This document shows, piece after piece, positions 17,701 to 25,083 of a stretch of 64,000 nucleotides of DNA. This stretch comes from Hyalangium ruber. Its GTDB lineage: Bacteria; Myxococcota; Myxococcia; Myxococcales; Myxococcaceae. The stretch's first letter is position 1. Each line of letters opens with the position of its first letter. Position numbers and translations under genes: made by a program. The stretch lies in NCBI RefSeq assembly GCF_034259325.1, contig NZ_JAXIVS010000007.1, positions 124,001-188,000 on the forward strand, read 5' to 3'. Under the pieces are notes generated by a model. It saw only the letters and a program-made list of their open reading frames with translations, made no database searches and was not told where the DNA came from.

Positions 17701-18770
17701 CGGGCGATGCTGGCACACGAGGCGTTCAGGGCGCGCAGCATCCGGTCCATATCCTCTTCATCCGTCGCACCGTCCGCCGCGCCGACCAGGCGCAGGCTGC
17801 AACAGACCGCGGTGAGCTGGCGGCGCTCACCCTCGTTCCGGGCGATGACCGTCTCGGGCATCTGCATCTGCGCGGAAGTAGGCGTCCGGGCCAGCTGCGC
17901 GTCGCTCAGCGGCCACCCCTCGGAGGAGCAGGCCTCGAGCTCGCGCAGCACGCTCTGGGCGGAGATGTCTCGCGTCTCGGCGTTCTTGTTGGTCACCTTG
18001 CGCAGCAGCCGGCCCAGCCGGTGGTTCTCGAGCCAGGAGGGCACGGCGATGGGCTCGGGCCCCAATTGCTTGTGAATGAGCTGCTGAAGGGTGGCGCCCT
18101 CGACGACCCGGCGCCCGGTGAGACACTCCAAGAAGATGAGACCCCAGGAGTACAGATCCGAGCGCGCCGTCACCGGCTCGCCGCGCAGCTGCTCCGGCGC
18201 GGCGTACGAGGGCGTGCCCAGCATCTCACTCGTGCGCGTAATGCGCGCCATGTCCTCCTGGGGGCTGTCGGCGGCGAGCGTGCCCAGCCCGAAGTCGAGC
18301 ACCAGCGCGTTGCGCCGCACGCCCGTGGTGGTGACCATGATGTTCTGCGGCTTGAGGTCCCGGTGGATGACGCTCCGGTTGTGGGCGCACGCCAGCGCGT
18401 CGAGCACCTGCAGCATCAGGTGCGCGGCCTCCCACGGCGTGAGCGCCCCGTCCTCCGCCAGCACATCCGCCAGCGTCTTGCCCGGCACGTATTCGAAGAC
18501 GGTGTACAGCAGGTCCGGCTCGGCCTTCCCCGAGTCGATGAACCGCACGATGTTGGGGTGGTAGAGCTGCGCGCAAAGCTGCATCTCACGTTGGAAGCGC
18601 GCGATGTGACTGTCATTCGTGGTGTGCAGGGCCCGCAGGACCTTGATCGCCACCTCGTGACGCGTCGCCATCTGACGCGCCCGGTACACCTGGCCGAATC
18701 CCCCCTCCCCCAACTTGCCAAGAATCTCGTAACGGTTCTGGAAGACGGTTCCCGCGGTGATTGGATCCAA
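14766..18770 (-). CDS. TOMM-system kinase/cyclase fusion: Ser/Thr kinase, degenerate cyclase, AAA ATPase, TPR
   Basis: This 1334-residue cytosolic regulator begins with a Ser/Thr kinase (about 12-280): GEGGFGQVY, Lys43, HRDLKPQN with Asp138, and DFG at 159-161, all intact. Residues 315-490 are a class III nucleotide cyclase fold, but the two metal Asp positions read Ser325 (CCSLRL) and Glu369 (GEW). Residues 505-770 are an AAA ATPase with Walker A GEPGIGKS (537-544) and Walker B VEDLHWAD. The rest is helical TPR-like repeats. Kinase/cyclase fusions of this kind mark TOMM clusters (TIGR03903). TTG 18770 is the only in-frame start consistent with AAGGG 7 nt upstream. Inference: it senses a signal and regulates the cluster. 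Confidence 0.92.
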   Translation of the reverse strand: MDPITAGTVFQNRYEILGKLGEGGFGQVYRARQMATRHEVAIKVLRALHTTNDSHIARFQREMQLCAQLYHPNIVRFIDSGKAEPDLLYTVFEYVPGKTLADVLAEDGALTPWEAAHLMLQVLDALACAHNRSVIHRDLKPQNIMVTTTGVRRNALVLDFGLGTLAADSPQEDMARITRTSEMLGTPSYAAPEQLRGEPVTARSDLYSWGLIFLECLTGRRVVEGATLQQLIHKQLGPEPIAVPSWLENHRLGRLLRKVTNKNAETRDISAQSVLRELEACSSEGWPLSDAQLARTPTSAQMQMPETVIARNEGERRQLTAVCCSLRLVGAADGATDEEDMDRMLRALNASCASIARSYDAHVGGVLGEWVLFYFGYPKAQEDDARRAARAALAMVARMEQQGASLARDRGGRVEFRVGIHTGLVISQEPRALGPGDLPALIGSTPNTAVRLEARAEPGTILISEATSRLLRGHFATEPASDSAFRLLHEYRGLASSQLLEGSAIIPLYGRTQELEFLSQRWWQVVAGTGQSVLLTGEPGIGKSRLVQELIRQVRGTSHALLECRCTAEGRNSVLDPVVDLLSRLLGVSPDWTPEQTVSALEALLSQHGFVLDEAMPLFLGLLSVKAGADRYPPPNVSPQLAKERMLDAVVSLFFEMAQQQPLLLSVEDLHWADPTTLEMLAQLVSDVPTARICLMLTSRPDFSPPWTVTHHLQLSRLDRKRVEEMVSGLTQKRPLPKEVVEQLVNRTDGVPLFVEELTRVVAESLPVGTDTPTRLYSPSQLSIPTTLRDSLTSRLDRLGPAKELAQLAAALGREFNYEVLKAVSEREEQELQRELKALVDADLVHRRRGVRSPTYLFKHALIRDTAYESMLKPLRRQVHARIAATLEAHFPELVETRPDLLAMHHATAEQKRQALGYAQRAGMAALMRYANQETVAHITEALSWLEVVEDPRERATLELGLNIILIPAMMVIRGWSDERIKELVEHSQQLIDFLGDSPQIVPTLWALWLYHNTRGHRAQARTLVDRLLSMAEQTGNGDLKLMALAARGNNTVAEGSLRESRASFEQVLSLYEPARHLPLAIHFGFDARAWAETSIALVKWMLGYPDQANAHIQAGFSWAQECKHPSSLGTAYLYRLTIFQVRGEREQLVQAADTGLEFTQRHGLAMQTAYCQMLRSWAVRDADSLRKALAAQESIGLELGMTYYKSLLADVECDAQRYDSALEVIQDVMAWGRRLGEHYMMPELLRLESRCLSARGDTAGAEACLRESISIAREQSSKMAELKSTHSLYELLQLRGQESEIREILAALLQGFNEGLDSPDIARARALLGQRHA

Positions 18771-18855
18771 GGTGTGGCCCTTCGGAGGCTGTGAGCAAGG
18801 CTGTATCCAAAAACATTACAGTCTTACTGTCGCCATACACTCATATCACACCCCG

Positions 18856-18878
18856 GAAAACCTGACCAAAAGGTCAGG
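18856..18878 (-). terminator. Intrinsic terminator at the end of the amidase gene
   Basis: CCTGACC and GGTCAGG form a perfect 7-bp stem with a 4-nt loop at 18861-18878, followed on the minus strand by TTTT. The stem overlaps the amidase stop codon at 18874-18876. It separates the amidase from the kinase gene that begins about 90 bp further on. Confidence 0.6.
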
Positions 18879-20331
18879 TGCGCGCAGGTGATGCGGCATT
18901 GAAGCGCGGCCAGCGCTGAGCCCAGGGACGGGCCTGCTCGAGCTGGCCGGCGAGGCGGAACAGCGTGGCCTCGTCGCCCCAGCGTCCGGCGAACTGGACG
19001 CCAATGGGCAGCCCTCCCGAGCTCCAGTGGAGCGGCACGTTCATGGCGGGCTGGCCCGTGGCGTTGAACAGGACGGTGAAGGGGCAGATGGCCGCCTGGC
19101 GCTGGAAGAACTCCATATAGGAGAGCGGCGCATTGCCGTCCAGGTAGCCCAGCCGGAACGGCGGCACGGCGAGCGTGGGAGTGAGCAGCACGTCGTACTC
19201 GGCGAAGAAGCGGCCAACGGCGCGTGAGATGGGGTTGAGCATGCCCAGCGCGTTCTGCACCTCGGAGCCCTTGACGGTGCGGCCATGCTGCACCGTGGCC
19301 CAGGTAGAGGCCTCGAAGCTGTCCTGCCCGAGGGTGTGCCCCAGCATGGCCGAGACGGAGTCCACCCAGGCGGCGAAGCCCGAGGTCCAGAGCACCGCGC
19401 ACGCGGCGTCCAGCGCCTCGGTGCTGTACTGGGGCACCGCTTCGATGACGTCATGCCCCAGCGAGGCGCACATCCGTGCCACGTCCTCCACGGCCGCCAC
19501 GCACTCGGGGCTGACCGGTACGCCCGAGGGCGCCTTCCGGGAGAAGGCCACGCGCAGCCGCCCCGGCTCCCGGGCAGCCTCCTCGCGGAAGGGACGCTCG
19601 GGCGGGGGGATGATGTACGGGTCACCGAAGTCCGCCCCCGCGGTGGCATCCAGCATGGCCGCGCTGTCGCGCACCGAGCGCGTGAGCACGTGCTCGACGC
19701 AGAACCCGTTGAGGAGGTCTCCAATGTTGGGGCCCGCGGAGATGCGGCCCCGCGTCGGCTTCAGCCCGAACAGGCCGCACATCGCGGCGGGCACGCGGAG
19801 GGAGCCCCCGCCGTCGCTGCCGTGCCCCAGCGGAACCACGCCCGCGCGCACCGCCGCCGCCGTGCCTCCGCTGGAGCCTCCCGGGCTGCGCTCCAAGTCC
19901 CACGGGTTTCGAGTGGGGCCCCAGGCCTGGGGCTCGGTGGTCAGCAGCAGCCCCAGCTCGGGCAGGTTGGTGCGCCCCATGAGCACCACGCCCGCGCGGC
20001 GGTAGCGCGTCATCAGCGTGGAGTCGTACGGCAGCTTCAGGTTCAGCTCCTTCAGCACCCGGCTGCCCATCGCCGTGGGCACGTTGGCCGCGTGCAGGAT
20101 GATGTCCTTGATGAGGAAGGGCACTCCCGTGAAGGGCCCCTCCGGCAGGCCTTGCTTCAACGTGGCCCGCGCCTCATCCTCAAGCGTGGCGATGACCGCG
20201 TTGAGCGTGGGATTGGTGCGCTCCAGGGCCGTAAGGGCCGTCTGCAGCAGTTCAGCGGCGGACACCTCCTTGCGCCGCACGAGCGCGGCCAGACCCAGGC
20301 CATCGAATTGGATGTATTCATTCAGGTGCAT
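18874..20331 (-). CDS. Amidase-signature family amidohydrolase
   Basis: The 485-residue enzyme belongs to the amidase-signature family that hydrolyses carboxamides. It has the Ser-cisSer-Lys triad in order: FLIKDI (Lys near 83), then SPGGSSGGTAAAV with the cis-Ser region, then GSDGGGSLRVPAA with the nucleophile. ATG 20331 is preferred because it begins the conserved MHLNEYIQFDGLGLAAL and has GAGGAAGG upstream; longer readings add low-quality sequence. Family members include GatA, fatty-acid amide hydrolases and cyclic amide hydrolases; without GatB/C partners nearby a tRNA role is unlikely. A terminator separates it from the TOMM kinase, so membership of that cluster is doubtful. Confidence 0.88.
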   Translation of the reverse strand: MHLNEYIQFDGLGLAALVRRKEVSAAELLQTALTALERTNPTLNAVIATLEDEARATLKQGLPEGPFTGVPFLIKDIILHAANVPTAMGSRVLKELNLKLPYDSTLMTRYRRAGVVLMGRTNLPELGLLLTTEPQAWGPTRNPWDLERSPGGSSGGTAAAVRAGVVPLGHGSDGGGSLRVPAAMCGLFGLKPTRGRISAGPNIGDLLNGFCVEHVLTRSVRDSAAMLDATAGADFGDPYIIPPPERPFREEAAREPGRLRVAFSRKAPSGVPVSPECVAAVEDVARMCASLGHDVIEAVPQYSTEALDAACAVLWTSGFAAWVDSVSAMLGHTLGQDSFEASTWATVQHGRTVKGSEVQNALGMLNPISRAVGRFFAEYDVLLTPTLAVPPFRLGYLDGNAPLSYMEFFQRQAAICPFTVLFNATGQPAMNVPLHWSSGGLPIGVQFAGRWGDEATLFRLAGQLEQARPWAQRWPRFNAASPART

Positions 20332-20404
20332 GTGTAGACCTTCCTCACCAGGTGGGGTTGACCGATGGAGCGGACCCACCGTAGCAGGTTGGGTGGACCC
20401 CGAG

Positions 20405-20419
20405 GCCATTGGCGTGCCA
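20405..20419 (-). promoter_or_regulatory. Weak sigma-54-like element upstream of the amidase gene
   Basis: On the minus strand TGGCACG, four bases and TGGC keep the -24 GG and -12 GC spacing, with one deviation from TTGC. The predicted start is about 60 nt before the amidase ATG. No clear enhancer site is seen, so this is tentative. Confidence 0.3.
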
Positions 20420-20569
20420 AGGTTCCCATGGCAGGCTGGGTCTCTTCCACCCCACGGCCCCCGCGTTTTCACGGTGGATGAGGATTCCAGCGAAGTGTAA
20501 AAAGCCAGTCGAGATGGAAATGTATTTCCTGGAAAGCCAGAACATCGCACCAAGACGGGAAGGGCAGTC

Positions 20570-21436
20570 GTGATCCGGTCGGTCCGCTTCGAGAACTTCC
20601 GCTGCCTGAGGGAGGTGGAGCTGTCGTTCACCCCGCTCACGGTGCTGGTGGGCCCCAGCGGCTCGGGGAAGACGTCCGTGCTCGAGGGCATGCACTACCG
20701 GCTGGCGTGTGAGACGTCCGACTACTGGCGCATGGATGCATCGCAGCAAGTGCTGCTGCAGTGGACGTTCACGGACGGCAACCAGGTGCGCCGGGTGTTC
20801 CCGCTGGCGGAGCTCGACTCGTTGTCGGTGCATGGGCACGCGGTGCAGGGCATCTCGCTGGAGCCCAGTGTGCTGCGCACCGACAGCCCGCTGGGGCGCG
20901 TCACGGCGCTGAGCCCCACGGGGGACAACCTCGCCGCCGTGTTCTCCTCGCTGGCGCCCGCGCAGCGCGAGGCCGTGGTGACTCAGCTCTGCCGCCTGGT
21001 GCCCTCCATTGGAGATGTCTCCGTCCGGCAGTCGGGCCCACGCACCCAGCAACTGCGCTTCCGAGACCGCTGGCAGTCCGACATCTGGTTCACCCCGTGG
21101 CAGGTGGCCGACAGCGTGCTGCTGTTGATGGCGCTGCTGGTGTTGCCGCACCAGCTCCCGCTGCCGGACGTGCTCACCCTGGACGAGCCCGAGCGGGGGC
21201 TGCCCTCGCGCGTGCTGGGCGAGGTGGTGGGGATGCTGCGGCGGCTGTCCATCGGGGCGCCCGGGGTGCCGCCGGTGCAGGTCATCCTCGCCACGCACTC
21301 GTTCGATCTGCTCGAGCACATCCAGCCCGACGAGGTCCGGCTGCTGTCGCGCTCGCCCGAGGATGGCGCCGTGCGCGTGGGCACCTCGCTCCAGGACTCG
21401 CAGGACTGGCGCGGCCGCTCCAGCGAGCCCTCCTGA
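20570..21436 (+). CDS. AAA-type ATPase of the OLD/RecF-like group
   Basis: The 288-residue ATPase starts at GTG 20570 with GGGAAGGG upstream. The N-terminus IRSVRFENFRCLREVEL is the FRCL/FRSF signature of AAA_21/OLD-like ATPases. Walker A is GPSGSGKTS (about 28-36), Walker B is VLTLDEPERGL, and ATHSFDLLEHI is the H-loop. There is no nuclease (TOPRIM) domain, so it is not a full OLD protein. Such stand-alone ATPases often partner with an effector encoded nearby, but here the next gene is convergent and ends 1 bp away. No partner is evident, and the role is unknown. Confidence 0.82.
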   Translation: MIRSVRFENFRCLREVELSFTPLTVLVGPSGSGKTSVLEGMHYRLACETSDYWRMDASQQVLLQWTFTDGNQVRRVFPLAELDSLSVHGHAVQGISLEPSVLRTDSPLGRVTALSPTGDNLAAVFSSLAPAQREAVVTQLCRLVPSIGDVSVRQSGPRTQQLRFRDRWQSDIWFTPWQVADSVLLLMALLVLPHQLPLPDVLTLDEPERGLPSRVLGEVVGMLRRLSIGAPGVPPVQVILATHSFDLLEHIQPDEVRLLSRSPEDGAVRVGTSLQDSQDWRGRSSEPS

Positions 21437-21437
21437 G

Positions 21438-23153
21438 TCACCCGCGGGCCTGTCGCTCCGCCTTCACGGCCGGCAGGCTCACCCGGAACGTGGTGCCCTG
21501 GTCGAGCTGGCTCTCCACGGTGATGGTGCCGCCCAGCGCGGTGATGATGTTGTGGCACAGCGAGAGCCCCAGCCCCGTGCCCTGCCCCGAGGGCTTGGTG
21601 GTGAAGAACGGATCAAAGATGCGCTCCAGGTTCTCGGCGGGGATGCCGCACCCGGTGTCTCGCACCTCGACGATGATGCGCTCGGAGCTCTCCTGGCGCG
21701 CCACCACGCGGATCTCGTTCTGCTCCACCTTCCCCTCGGGGATGGCGTGCGCCGCGTTGATGAGCAGGTTGAGGAACACCTGCCCCAACCGCGCCGCGTT
21801 GCCCCGCACCAGCGCCACGCTCTCGAAGTCCTCCACCAGCCGCGCGCGGCGGCGAATCTCATGGGCGGCGATCTTCGCCGCGCTGCGCACCACCGCCACC
21901 AGGTCCGCCGTGCCGTTGCTCGCATCGTCCGGCCGCGACAGCGTTTTCAAATCCTGGACGATGAGGCGCACCCGCTCAGCGCCCTCCCGCGCCTCCTCCA
22001 CCGCCTGGAGCAACTCCTTGCGCTCCTCGTCGGAGGGGGGCGCGTCCGTGCGCGCCAGCTCGGTGCGCAGGTAGTTGATGTTGGTGATGACGTAGACGAG
22101 CGGGTTGTTGATTTCATGGCCCACGCCCGCCGCGAGCCGGCCCATGGCGGCCAGCCGGTCGGTGAACATCAGCTGCGCCTGCATGGCCTGGAGCTGCCGC
22201 AGGCTGTTGGCCAGCTGGGCGTTGCTGCTCTCCAGCTCCGCGGTGCGCGTGCGCACCATCTGCTCCAGCAGGGTGTTGTAGCGGCGGATGTCGCTGGCGG
22301 CGACCTCCGCGTGGTGGCGCAGCTCGCGCTCGGCCGCCTCCGCCTCCGCCTTCATCACCTGCTCGCGCTGCTGCAGGGTGCCACGCAGCTCCTGCGTCAT
22401 CCGGTTGAAGGCCTGTGCCAGGGCGCCCAGCTCGTCCTTGCGTCCCACCGGCAGCTCCACCGTGAAGTCGCCCTGGCCGATGCGCTCGGCCCCCGCCCGA
22501 AGCTTGCGCAGCTCGCGGTGCAGCGGCACCAGGATGAGCACCGTCAGCAGGCCCAGCAGCACGCTGGCGCCCAGGGGAATGATCCTCCCCAGCCGCTGGG
22601 AGCGCTCCAGGCTGGTGTTCATCAACACCTGCAGCCGCCGCATCTTCTCGTCCTGGGTGCCCTTGGCCTTCGCGAGCTGGGGATACACCTGACGCTCGTA
22701 CATGGCGAGCAGCGACCACCACGCCTCGGGCGCGGGCCCCTGCCCGTCCAGCGGACGGACCACCTCCTCCACCTGCCGGGCCCACTGCAGCCGGGCCTGC
22801 GCCAGGGTCTCGAGCTGCAGGAGCTCGTCCGGGCTGGACTTCACGTCCACCCAGAGCTGCTCGTCCAGCACGCCCTGCCTCAGCTGCTCGAAGTCCGCGC
22901 GGATGATCTGCTCATGCTCTTGCAGCAACTGCCGCGTGTCCTGCTTCGCCCGGCGCGCCACCAGCAGGCGCTCCAGGTAGCTCCACGAGCTATGGGACAT
23001 CTCGGCATAGAGGCTGAGCCGCTGGCCCGTGGCGCGCAGGCGCTGGCGAAGGGTCTGCGCCTCCGAGGAGCTCTGGTAGAGCGCCGCCCCGATGGCGACC
23101 ACGAGGCCCAGGGCCACTCCGGCGAACAGCAAGACCCTGGTTCGAATCGTCAT
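21438..23153 (-). CDS. Membrane sensor histidine kinase with HAMP domain
   Basis: The 571-residue protein has a membrane segment at 7-25, a helical extracytoplasmic domain of about 165 residues, a second membrane segment at 191-210, a HAMP domain, and a coiled coil to about 325. The kinase core follows. The phospho-acceptor is His346 in AAGVGHEINNPLVY, and the ATP-binding domain has NLLINAAHAIP, DTGCGIP and GTGLGLSLC boxes. The HEINNP form is the NtrB-like/HisKA_4 class common in myxobacteria. No response regulator is adjacent, so it is an orphan kinase. It is the last gene of a leftward group with the CoA-binding protein 34 bp upstream. Confidence 0.92.
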   Translation of the reverse strand: MTIRTRVLLFAGVALGLVVAIGAALYQSSSEAQTLRQRLRATGQRLSLYAEMSHSSWSYLERLLVARRAKQDTRQLLQEHEQIIRADFEQLRQGVLDEQLWVDVKSSPDELLQLETLAQARLQWARQVEEVVRPLDGQGPAPEAWWSLLAMYERQVYPQLAKAKGTQDEKMRRLQVLMNTSLERSQRLGRIIPLGASVLLGLLTVLILVPLHRELRKLRAGAERIGQGDFTVELPVGRKDELGALAQAFNRMTQELRGTLQQREQVMKAEAEAAERELRHHAEVAASDIRRYNTLLEQMVRTRTAELESSNAQLANSLRQLQAMQAQLMFTDRLAAMGRLAAGVGHEINNPLVYVITNINYLRTELARTDAPPSDEERKELLQAVEEAREGAERVRLIVQDLKTLSRPDDASNGTADLVAVVRSAAKIAAHEIRRRARLVEDFESVALVRGNAARLGQVFLNLLINAAHAIPEGKVEQNEIRVVARQESSERIIVEVRDTGCGIPAENLERIFDPFFTTKPSGQGTGLGLSLCHNIITALGGTITVESQLDQGTTFRVSLPAVKAERQARG

Positions 23154-23187
23154 ACGAGAAAGGGGGATGAGACGGACGGCGCGCCCG

Positions 23188-23634
23188 TCACTCCACCATA
23201 GCGTAGCGGGCGTAATCGATCTTCAAGCACCGGCTCTGCACCACCTGGATTCCCGCCCTCGCCAGCTTCTCCGCTGCCGCGTCGTTGCGGATGCCCGACT
23301 GGAACCACACCACCTTGGGCTTCTTGGCGATCATGTCCTCCACGTACTGCTCGATGACCTGGGGTCGGAGGAACACGTCCACCACGTCGAGGGCCCCGGG
23401 CACGTCCACCAGCCGGCGGAACACGGGCTTGCCCAGGATGTGCGTCACGTCCGGGTAGTAGATGGGCACCGGCACCACCTCCACGCCCGCCTGAGCCAGG
23501 TACTCCGGCACGAAGAAGGCCGGCTGCTCCGACTGCGCCTCCGTCTTGATGCCCAGCACCGCCACGCGCCGGGCGCTCTTCACCACCCGCTTGATGCCCG
23601 CCTCGTCCTCGATGAGGTTGTCCCGGAAGTTCAT
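23188..23634 (-). CDS. CoA-binding domain protein (YccU-like)
   Basis: The 148-residue protein is a single Rossmann-type CoA_binding_2 domain. It has the conserved RRVAVLGIKTEAQSEQPAF at the nucleotide loop, VVPVPIYYPDV, and VWFQSGIRNDAAAEKLARAG followed by the CLKIDYAR end typical of the family. Single-domain members bind CoA; their role is poorly known. Its ATG overlaps the stop of the upstream lipoprotein gene by 4 bp, so translation is probably coupled. Confidence 0.88.
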   Translation of the reverse strand: MNFRDNLIEDEAGIKRVVKSARRVAVLGIKTEAQSEQPAFFVPEYLAQAGVEVVPVPIYYPDVTHILGKPVFRRLVDVPGALDVVDVFLRPQVIEQYVEDMIAKKPKVVWFQSGIRNDAAAEKLARAGIQVVQSRCLKIDYARYAMVE

Positions 23635-24530
23635 CGCGCCTCCTCCAGCATCTCCAACCGTGTCTGTGTCGCCAGCGTCCACGTCGCCTCCCCCACCTTC
23701 GCGCGCACCGTGAGGCTGCGGCGCACCGGCACGAAGTAGCCGCGCGCCACCACCTGCTCCCCCTCGCACGTCACTCCCGGTGTCAGCGCCGGCCCGCCCG
23801 CCGCCTCCAGGGCCTCGCGCAGCTCCGGTGGGGCGTTGTCCGGCAGCGCGTCCAGGCAGCGCAGGCTCATCACCAGCGCATCCCCCTGGTCCGTCAGCTC
23901 CGTGCCCGTCACGGTGCGCTGCAGCACGTACACCACCTCGCCCTCTCCCACGGGGAAGCTGTCCACGCCCCAGGTGTGCTGTCCCACGGTGAGGTTGCGC
24001 TGCAAGAGTCCGCCGTAGCGCGCCGCCCAGTCGCGGCGGGCCCGCGCCTCGAGGGAGTCCGGGGAGAAGAAGGCCTCCAGCGCCCCCGTCGGCTGGCCCG
24101 CGGGCACCACCTGGCGCAGCGCCTTGAGCCCCTCGTCGGGATTCACCACCTTCACGAAGGCGCCATCGGCCGCCAGTCGCACGCGCAGTGGAAAGCGGGA
24201 GAGCACATCGTCCACCACCGTCTCCACGGGCGTGCCTCCGCGCGTCATGCGCGAGCGGGCCACGGATTGGACGAGCTGCCAGCCATTCTCGGCCGGAGTG
24301 AAGCGCGTGACGGTGGTCATCTCCGCCTCCTCGGACTGGCGCGAGCCGCCGCTCTCCAGCGTGCGGGTGCTCAGGGTCCGCTCCGTCATGGCGCGGTCCA
24401 CGGGAGGCCGGAACTCCAGCCGCACCGGGAGCGGCGCCCCGGCTTCGGGCACCAGCGAGGTGGCGGGCTTGGTGCAGGCGGCCATCAGCAGGGCACAACA
24501 CAGCCAGGGCAGTCTTCGGTGGAGGCGCAT
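23631..24530 (-). CDS. Lipoprotein of unknown function
   Basis: The 299-residue protein starts at ATG 24530 with a lipoprotein signal (MRLHRRLPWLCCALLMAAC), so the mature form should be anchored from the Cys at about 19. The remainder is beta-rich and soluble, with no recognised domain. The pattern RTLSTRTLESGGS and paired Cys in the C-terminal third (SLRCLDAL and GVTCEGE) may form a disulfide. It sits between a DUF2795 gene upstream and the CoA-binding gene, overlapping the latter by 4 bp. I do not recognise the family. Confidence 0.72.
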   Translation of the reverse strand: MRLHRRLPWLCCALLMAACTKPATSLVPEAGAPLPVRLEFRPPVDRAMTERTLSTRTLESGGSRQSEEAEMTTVTRFTPAENGWQLVQSVARSRMTRGGTPVETVVDDVLSRFPLRVRLAADGAFVKVVNPDEGLKALRQVVPAGQPTGALEAFFSPDSLEARARRDWAARYGGLLQRNLTVGQHTWGVDSFPVGEGEVVYVLQRTVTGTELTDQGDALVMSLRCLDALPDNAPPELREALEAAGGPALTPGVTCEGEQVVARGYFVPVRRSLTVRAKVGEATWTLATQTRLEMLEEAR

Positions 24531-24589
24531 AGGCCCGCGAACGCTGGCAGAAAGCGCCAGCGCCCGCGAGTGTCTTCCACCGGCCCCGT

Positions 24590-24907
24590 TCACGGGTGGC
24601 GCGTATGCCCCGGCGGAGCGTTCTCCACCATGTCCCGGCCAATGTTGCGCCGGTCCCGCACCGCCCCGTCATCGTCCCGCAGCCCGCCGCTGGCGAAGCG
24701 CCGCGCGGCCTCGGCCAGGTCGCGCATCACCTCTTCCTTCGACTCGTACTTCGTGCGCGGCAAGGACTTGAAGACGTTGATGAGGTCGGTCGGAGCGCCG
24801 TTGTCCGCGGCCGCCTTCACGAGCTGCTCGCGCCACACCGGATAGTCCACCGAGTCCAGGTGCGTGGGGATTGACAGCGCCGGGTCTTCCGCCTGTCCGT
24901 AAGCCAT
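24590..24907 (-). CDS. DUF2795 family small protein
   Basis: The 105-residue protein matches the DUF2795 pattern: a start like LDSVDYPVWREQLVKAAADNGA, then INVFKSLPRTKYESKEEVMRDLAEA, which is one small helical domain found alone or in pairs in many bacteria. The C-terminus is polar and likely disordered. Start is ATG 24907. It is first in the leftward group and divergent from the YiiX-like gene. The function of the family is unknown. Confidence 0.8.
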   Translation of the reverse strand: MAYGQAEDPALSIPTHLDSVDYPVWREQLVKAAADNGAPTDLINVFKSLPRTKYESKEEVMRDLAEAARRFASGGLRDDDGAVRDRRNIGRDMVENAPPGHTRHP

Positions 24908-25083
24908 CGTGTCTCTGCCTTTCTGCCCGGATCCAGATCCGGGCCCTTTCCCTGAACGTGGGGACGATGGAAGCGCCAGACCACCCAGCGCGGCGCGGCC
25001 CACATCGCCCACCGGTCGGGCAGGCAACCGTGCCAGCCCGACTCTGGTGTAGATTGGCGCCGCCTCTGCTCACGGGACATTTG

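Noticed and set aside
18874..20331. Amidase as a member of the TOMM cluster
   Set aside because: A hairpin terminator separates it from the kinase, and amidase-signature enzymes are common; nothing directly ties it to the peptide pathway.
25055..25069. Sigma-54-like TGGCGC-N5-CTGC before the YiiX-like gene
   Set aside because: Two mismatches, and the predicted transcript start (about 25081) would fall at the start codon, leaving no ribosome binding site.
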